7,602 nucleotides of DNA from an uncultured Oscillospiraceae bacterium (GTDB lineage: Bacteria; Bacillota; Clostridia; Oscillospirales; Oscillospiraceae), in assembly GCA_947627085.1 (NCBI GenBank), contig CANQUO010000103.1, positions 1-7,602 of the forward strand. Reading direction: 5' to 3'. The notes beneath the pieces were generated by a model, which had not been told where the DNA came from, ran no database searches, and worked only from the letters and a program-made list of their open reading frames with translations. A program made the translations under genes and the position numbers. Shown piece by piece: positions 4,982 through 7,602 of this stretch. Position 1 is the stretch's first letter. Each line of letters begins with the position of its first letter.

Positions 4982-5000
4982 TGGGTAGACATAATTTTTT

Positions 5001-5027
5001 GCCCCTCCATGGGTGGAGGGGCTTTTT
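5001..5027 (+). terminator. Plus-oriented intrinsic terminator at the 3' end of the anti-sigma gene
   Basis: GCCCCTCCA (5001-5009), loop TGGG, TGGAGGGGC (5014-5022), then five T residues: a good terminator for rightward transcription. It abuts the stop codon of the leftward anti-sigma gene, yet on that strand it is followed by AAAAAATT, so it should not stop that transcript. The only rightward promoter before it is that of the small RNA at 4636. Confidence 0.75.
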
Positions 5028-5936
5028 CTATTTTGCGGGGTCGTATCCTTGTGTGATCGTCACGCCGGGATCGGCAGGTTCGCCGGGGAGCGGGGTATCG
5101 TATTCGTATCTCACATCCTCAAGTCCACGGCGCTCATCGAGGGCGAGGCCCACGAACCTGGCGGCCAGCTCCCGGTAATTGTCGACGTCGCAAATCCTGA
5201 CCCTGTAACCGAAGCCGCCGGCGAAGAAGCTGACCTCACAGCGGCGATCTATGGCGTACTCAAGTATCTGCACGGCTACGCCATCCACGTCGGTGCGACC
5301 GTATGAGTCGTCCGGCAGCACATAGCAGGAGGGCACGTCGTAGCCCCTCAACAGCTCGACGAAGTAGGTGCTCCCGTCATCGCATGCCAAATGAAAGCTC
5401 AGTCCGTTTGCCTCGTCGGGACTGTTGAAAAAGAGCCCTGAGCCGTATGAGTCGTAAAATACCCACTCGTCGCCAAGCCCGAGGCGCTCCCGCCAGAATT
5501 TGCCGAAGATGTGCTCCACGTCCTCCGCCGTCACAGACCTGGTGTACTCGTTCTCCTCCCCAAGGGTGTAGTCCAACGCGACGGCGGGGAGACCGGAGGC
5601 GTCGGCAAAATCAAGGCGCGGATAGGTGTAGTGGGTCACGGCCCCGTCCTCCACGATATCATACCCGCCGCCGTAGGGGGTGGCGTGGCTGTAATCGTCA
5701 TCTTGGCCGGGCTCGACGATTATATCAGGTTTGCCCGTTTCCTCACGCACTGGTTCCCGGGAAGGGGAAAAAGCCCAAAGGCATCCGCCCACGCCCACGG
5801 CCAAAATCAGCGCGGCGGCGAAGGATGCGGTACGGTAGACAGGGATACGCTTTTGGGGCGCTTTTAGGCCTTCGAGCCTGGATATAAGCTCCTCTGACGG
5901 CTCAAGCCTGTCCATGTAGTTTACATAATCATTCAC
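5028..5936 (-). CDS. Membrane-anchored anti-sigma factor, partner of the adjacent ECF sigma factor
   Basis: Predicted to hold the upstream-encoded ECF sigma factor inactive at the membrane and release it on an extracytoplasmic signal. From GTG at 5936 it is 302 aa: a cytosolic N-terminus (1-35, VNDYVNYMDRLEPSEELISR...), one transmembrane helix (about 36-56, TASFAAALILAVGVGGCLWA), and an extracellular domain of about 245 residues rich in D, Y and G that I do not recognise. The N-terminus is short and shows no HxxxCxxC zinc anti-sigma motif. The start overlaps the sigma stop codon by four bases (GTGA) with AAAGGAG 10 bases upstream, implying translational coupling; the reading frame is open further upstream inside the sigma gene but without support. 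The role is assigned from topology and gene order, not from domain recognition. Confidence 0.8.
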   Translation of the reverse strand: MNDYVNYMDRLEPSEELISRLEGLKAPQKRIPVYRTASFAAALILAVGVGGCLWAFSPSREPVREETGKPDIIVEPGQDDDYSHATPYGGGYDIVEDGAVTHYTYPRLDFADASGLPAVALDYTLGEENEYTRSVTAEDVEHIFGKFWRERLGLGDEWVFYDSYGSGLFFNSPDEANGLSFHLACDDGSTYFVELLRGYDVPSCYVLPDDSYGRTDVDGVAVQILEYAIDRRCEVSFFAGGFGYRVRICDVDNYRELAARFVGLALDERRGLEDVRYEYDTPLPGEPADPGVTITQGYDPAK

Positions 5937-6403
5937 AGCTCGATTTCTCCTTTCAGTTTTTCTCGAAGATGCGTTCTTGCCCGGCTCAGATACGACCTTG
6001 CGGTGCCCGGGCGGCATCTCAGGATTTTCGCTATCTCATCTGTCCGGTAGCCCTCGTAATAGAATAGGTGCACCGCCGCGCGCTCGTTGGCGGGCAGGTC
6101 GAGAATGATTGACATAATATTTTCGGTCCTCTCATCCGGGGCGGGGTAGACGTCAAGCAGCTCCTCGGTGGGGTGGCGCTTTCGCTCCCGGACACGGTCG
6201 AGAGCGGCGTTGACGGTGACCCGCATGAGCCACGCTTTCGCGCTCCCCGCGTCCGTAAAGCGCGGGGACTTTTCAAGGTATTTAAGATACGCGTCCTGGA
6301 CCGCGTCCTCGGCGTCGTGGACGTTGCCCGTCACCGAAAGGGCGGCCCGGTACAGGGCGCCGGCATGCTCGCTTATAAGATTTTCCAACCGGTCGGAGAG
6401 CAT
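5933..6403 (-). CDS. RNA polymerase ECF-type (sigma-70 family) sigma factor
   Basis: A 156-aa two-domain alternative sigma factor. Region 2 spans about residues 7-76, with YRAALSVTGNVHDAEDAVQD (18-37) and the promoter-melting/recognition segment AKAWLMRVTVNAALDRVRER (55-74). Region 4 spans about 100-152, with LPANERAAVHLFYYEGY (103-119) and the helix-turn-helix TDEIAKILRCRPGTARSYLS (121-140). There is no region 3, and the length is typical of the group. The ATG at 6403 follows GAAGGAGG 8 bases upstream. It is cotranscribed with the overlapping anti-sigma gene. A possible self-recognised promoter, GCAAC-N17-CGTTA, and a TATAAT box lie at 6423-6453. The HTH sequence cannot by itself give the regulon. 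Confidence 0.93.
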   Translation of the reverse strand: MLSDRLENLISEHAGALYRAALSVTGNVHDAEDAVQDAYLKYLEKSPRFTDAGSAKAWLMRVTVNAALDRVRERKRHPTEELLDVYPAPDERTENIMSIILDLPANERAAVHLFYYEGYRTDEIAKILRCRPGTARSYLSRARTHLREKLKGEIEL

Positions 6404-6422
6404 TCACATCGCCTCCTTCGAC

Positions 6423-6453
6423 ATTATAACGCAAAAGGGACCCGTTTTGTTGC
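6423..6453 (-). promoter_or_regulatory. Promoter region of the ECF sigma operon, possibly autoregulated
   Basis: On the minus strand TATAAT (6428-6423) sits just before the ribosome binding site, without a good SigA -35 at 17 bases. GCAAC (6453-6449), 17 bases, then CGTTA (6431-6427) resembles the AAC / CGT pattern of ECF-dependent promoters, suggesting autoregulation. The spacing to the ribosome binding site is short, so this is tentative. Confidence 0.35.
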
Positions 6454-6454
6454 G

Positions 6455-6484
6455 GTATTAAAATAACCTTCCCCGGAAATACTA
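6455..6484 (+). promoter_or_regulatory. SigF-type promoter for sigG
   Basis: GTATT (6455-6459), 15 bases, then GGAAATACTA (6475-6484). The -10 fits the SigF consensus GGNNANANTR at every fixed position and the -35 fits GYATA at 4/5, with the canonical 15-bp spacing. In Bacillus sigG is a SigF target expressed in the forespore, so the site agrees with the gene. SigG, which has similar specificity, might use it too. Confidence 0.75.
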
Positions 6485-6511
6485 CCCTCGTCAGAAAAAA
6501 AGAGGCGAGGG
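6485..6511 (+). promoter_or_regulatory. Leader hairpin overlapping the sigG ribosome binding site
   Basis: CCCTCG (6485-6490) and CGAGGG (6506-6511) form a perfect 6-bp stem with an A-rich 15-base loop. The 3' arm is part of the Shine-Dalgarno GAGGGGG (6507-6513), so translation of sigG would be damped. SigG leader hairpins with such an effect have been described in Bacillus subtilis. Confidence 0.5.
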
Positions 6512-6520
6512 GGCGTTTTC

Positions 6521-7291
6521 GTGCAGGGGAAGGTTGAGATATGCGGTATCAACACATCCAAACTGCCGGTGCTGAAAAATGAGGAGACCATCGAGCTTTT
6601 AAAGCAGGCCCGGGCCGGGGACGGGGAGGCCCGGGAGAAGCTTATATACGGAAATCTGCGGCTTGTGCTGTCCGTCATACAGAAATTCATGGGCCGCGGC
6701 GAGAACGCCGACGACATATTTCAGGTGGGGTGCATCGGCCTTATAAAGGCCATCGACAACTTCAACCTGGACATGGGCGTGATGTTCTCCACCTACGGCG
6801 TGCCCATGATAATCGGGGAGATACGGCGATTTCTGCGGGATAACTCGCCGCTCAGGGTAAGCCGGAGCATACGGGATACGGCCTATAAGATACTTAAGGC
6901 CAAGGAGAAGCTACAAAACGAGACCCAGCGGGAGCCCACGGTGGAGGAGATAGCGGCGGCGCTGAAAATACCCCGGGAGGACGTGGTGGTGGCCATGGAC
7001 GCGGTGGCCGACCCCGTGAGCCTCTACGAGCCCATATACTCTGAGTCCGGCGACGCGGTGTGCGGAATGGACCAGATAGGGGACACGAGGAACACGGACG
7101 AGGTGTGGCTTGAGGAGATAGCCCTCACCGAGGCCATAAACAGGCTGACGGACAGGGAGAAGCGGATACTGAGTCTGAGGTTTTACGAGGGCAAGACCCA
7201 GATGCAGGTGGCCGCCGAGGTGGGTATAAGCCAGGCCCAGGTCTCCCGGCTCGAAAAAAACGCCATAAATCAGATAAAAAAGGACCTTTGA
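6521..7291 (+). CDS. sigG: RNA polymerase sporulation sigma factor SigG
   Basis: Late forespore-specific sigma factor that directs transcription of germination, DNA-protection (SASP) and other spore genes after engulfment. The 256-aa protein matches the family's length. The N-terminal signature KVEICGINTSKLPVLKN (4-20) distinguishes SigG from SigF. Region 2 lies at about 35-105 (LVLSVIQKFMGRGENADDIF, QVGCIGLIKAIDNF), followed by YGVPMIIGEIRRFLRDNSPL and RVSRSIRDTAYK; region 3 spans about 112-180 and region 4 about 200-253, with the HTH TQMQVAAEVGISQAQVSRLE (226-245). Asn45, reported in B. subtilis to matter for binding of the anti-sigma factor Gin/CsfB, is conserved. The start is GTG at 6521 with GAGGGGG 7 bases upstream. 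It is not next to spoIIGA-sigE as is common; its left neighbour is a divergent ECF operon. Confidence 0.95.
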   Translation: MQGKVEICGINTSKLPVLKNEETIELLKQARAGDGEAREKLIYGNLRLVLSVIQKFMGRGENADDIFQVGCIGLIKAIDNFNLDMGVMFSTYGVPMIIGEIRRFLRDNSPLRVSRSIRDTAYKILKAKEKLQNETQREPTVEEIAAALKIPREDVVVAMDAVADPVSLYEPIYSESGDAVCGMDQIGDTRNTDEVWLEEIALTEAINRLTDREKRILSLRFYEGKTQMQVAAEVGISQAQVSRLEKNAINQIKKDL

Positions 7292-7294
7292 ATA

Positions 7295-7323
7295 TTGCGT
7301 TTTCGATTTGAAAGTGGTAAAAT
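7295..7323 (+). promoter_or_regulatory. Possible SigA promoter for ilvE
   Basis: TTGCGT (7295-7300, weak) and TAAAAT (7318-7323, 5/6) are 17 bases apart, a few bases after the sigG stop codon. No terminator is visible between sigG and ilvE, so this promoter would let the housekeeping gene be expressed outside sporulation. A small TATCG/CGATA inverted repeat lies in the leader at about 7334-7352. No T-box is recognisable. Confidence 0.4.
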
Positions 7324-7383
7324 GAATTTTAAATATCGTTTTAACGCGATAAATTGGATCTTACTCGCAAGGGAGATAATATT

Positions 7384-7602
7384 ATGGAAAAGATCAAAGT
7401 TGAGCTTACGACTTCCCCGAAGGAGAAGCCCCATCTCGATCCGTTGCCCTTTGGCAAATTCTTCTCCGACCACATGTTCCTGATGAACTACACGGACGGA
7501 CAGGGCTGGCACGATCCCCGCATCGTCCCCTACGGGCCCTTCAGCCTGGACCCGAGCTGCATGGTGTTCCACTACGCCCAGGAGATTTTCGAGGGGCTGA
7601 AG
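7384..7602 (+). CDS. ilvE: Branched-chain amino acid aminotransferase, N-terminal part (cut by window edge)
   Basis: A PLP-dependent fold-type IV enzyme that carries out the last step of leucine, isoleucine and valine synthesis, and the first step of their breakdown, by exchanging the amino group with glutamate/2-oxoglutarate in the cytosol. The 73 visible residues start MEKIKVELTTSPKEKP and contain the typical block FGKFFSDHMFLMNYTDGQGW (23-42), HDPRIVPYGPFSLDPSCMVF (43-62) and HYAQEIFEGLK (63-73), which precedes the catalytic-lysine domain outside the window. The ATG at 7384 follows AAGGGAG with 8 bases of spacing. It lies 92 bases after sigG on the same strand, probably under its own promoter. 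Confidence 0.95.
   Translation, partial: MEKIKVELTTSPKEKPHLDPLPFGKFFSDHMFLMNYTDGQGWHDPRIVPYGPFSLDPSCMVFHYAQEIFEGLK

Noticed and set aside
4808..5056. 82-codon plus-strand frame across the toxin leader and promoter
   Set aside because: No ribosome binding site; the region is explained by the minus-strand leader hairpins, promoter and terminator.
5447..5887. 146-codon plus-strand frame opposite the anti-sigma gene
   Set aside because: Arg/Pro-rich translation with no initiation signal; shadow of the minus-strand gene.
6424..6717. 97-codon minus-strand frame over the sigG start
   Set aside because: Antisense to the conserved SigG N-terminus and its promoter; no supported start.
7324..7383. 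Possible T-box or amino-acid leader before ilvE
   Set aside because: Only about 60 bases, no T-box sequence, terminator or leader peptide; only a 5-bp inverted repeat.

Overview
The window looks like a chromosomal segment of a GC-rich, endospore-forming Clostridia (Bacillota), probably of the Oscillospiraceae/Ruminococcaceae type. This rests on spoIIE and sigG together, an FMN-riboswitch-controlled RibU, SigA-type promoters, strong purine-rich ribosome binding sites and GTG/TTG starts. No tRNA, rRNA, transposase, phage gene or CRISPR array was found. Genus-level placement is inference.

Layout. Minus strand, 1-3483: a wecB-type UDP-GlcNAc 2-epimerase cut by the left edge, with an apparent frameshift close to that edge; a small 89-aa protein with a C-terminal membrane anchor; and spoIIE. 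A perfect 26-bp palindrome between the last two overlaps a good SigA promoter for the small gene. From 3600 rightward, divergent to spoIIE, lie a SigA promoter, an FMN riboswitch with an intrinsic terminator, and the riboflavin ECF transporter S component RibU (3839-4546).

The roughly 480-bp gap between ribU and the next large gene is not empty. It carries what reads as a compact type I toxin-antitoxin module. A 34-aa single-helix membrane peptide on the minus strand (4716-4820) has its own SigA promoter and a long structured leader that buries its Shine-Dalgarno sequence. Facing it on the plus strand is a perfect-consensus promoter for a roughly 93-nt RNA, whose terminator stem contains the toxin stop codon. 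The RNA and the toxin leader also share a related sequence arranged as an inverted repeat. This is the most interesting item in the window.

Right part: an ECF sigma factor and its membrane anti-sigma factor, translationally coupled on the minus strand (6403-5028). Divergently transcribed is sigG, the late forespore sigma factor, behind a near-perfect SigF promoter and an SD-occluding leader hairpin. The start of ilvE (branched-chain aminotransferase) runs off the right edge.

Functionally, spoIIE (SpoIIAA-P phosphatase, activates SigF) and sigG (a SigF target) are consecutive steps of the forespore programme but are not in one operon here. The ECF pair, RibU, WecB and IlvE are ordinary regulatory, transport and housekeeping functions.
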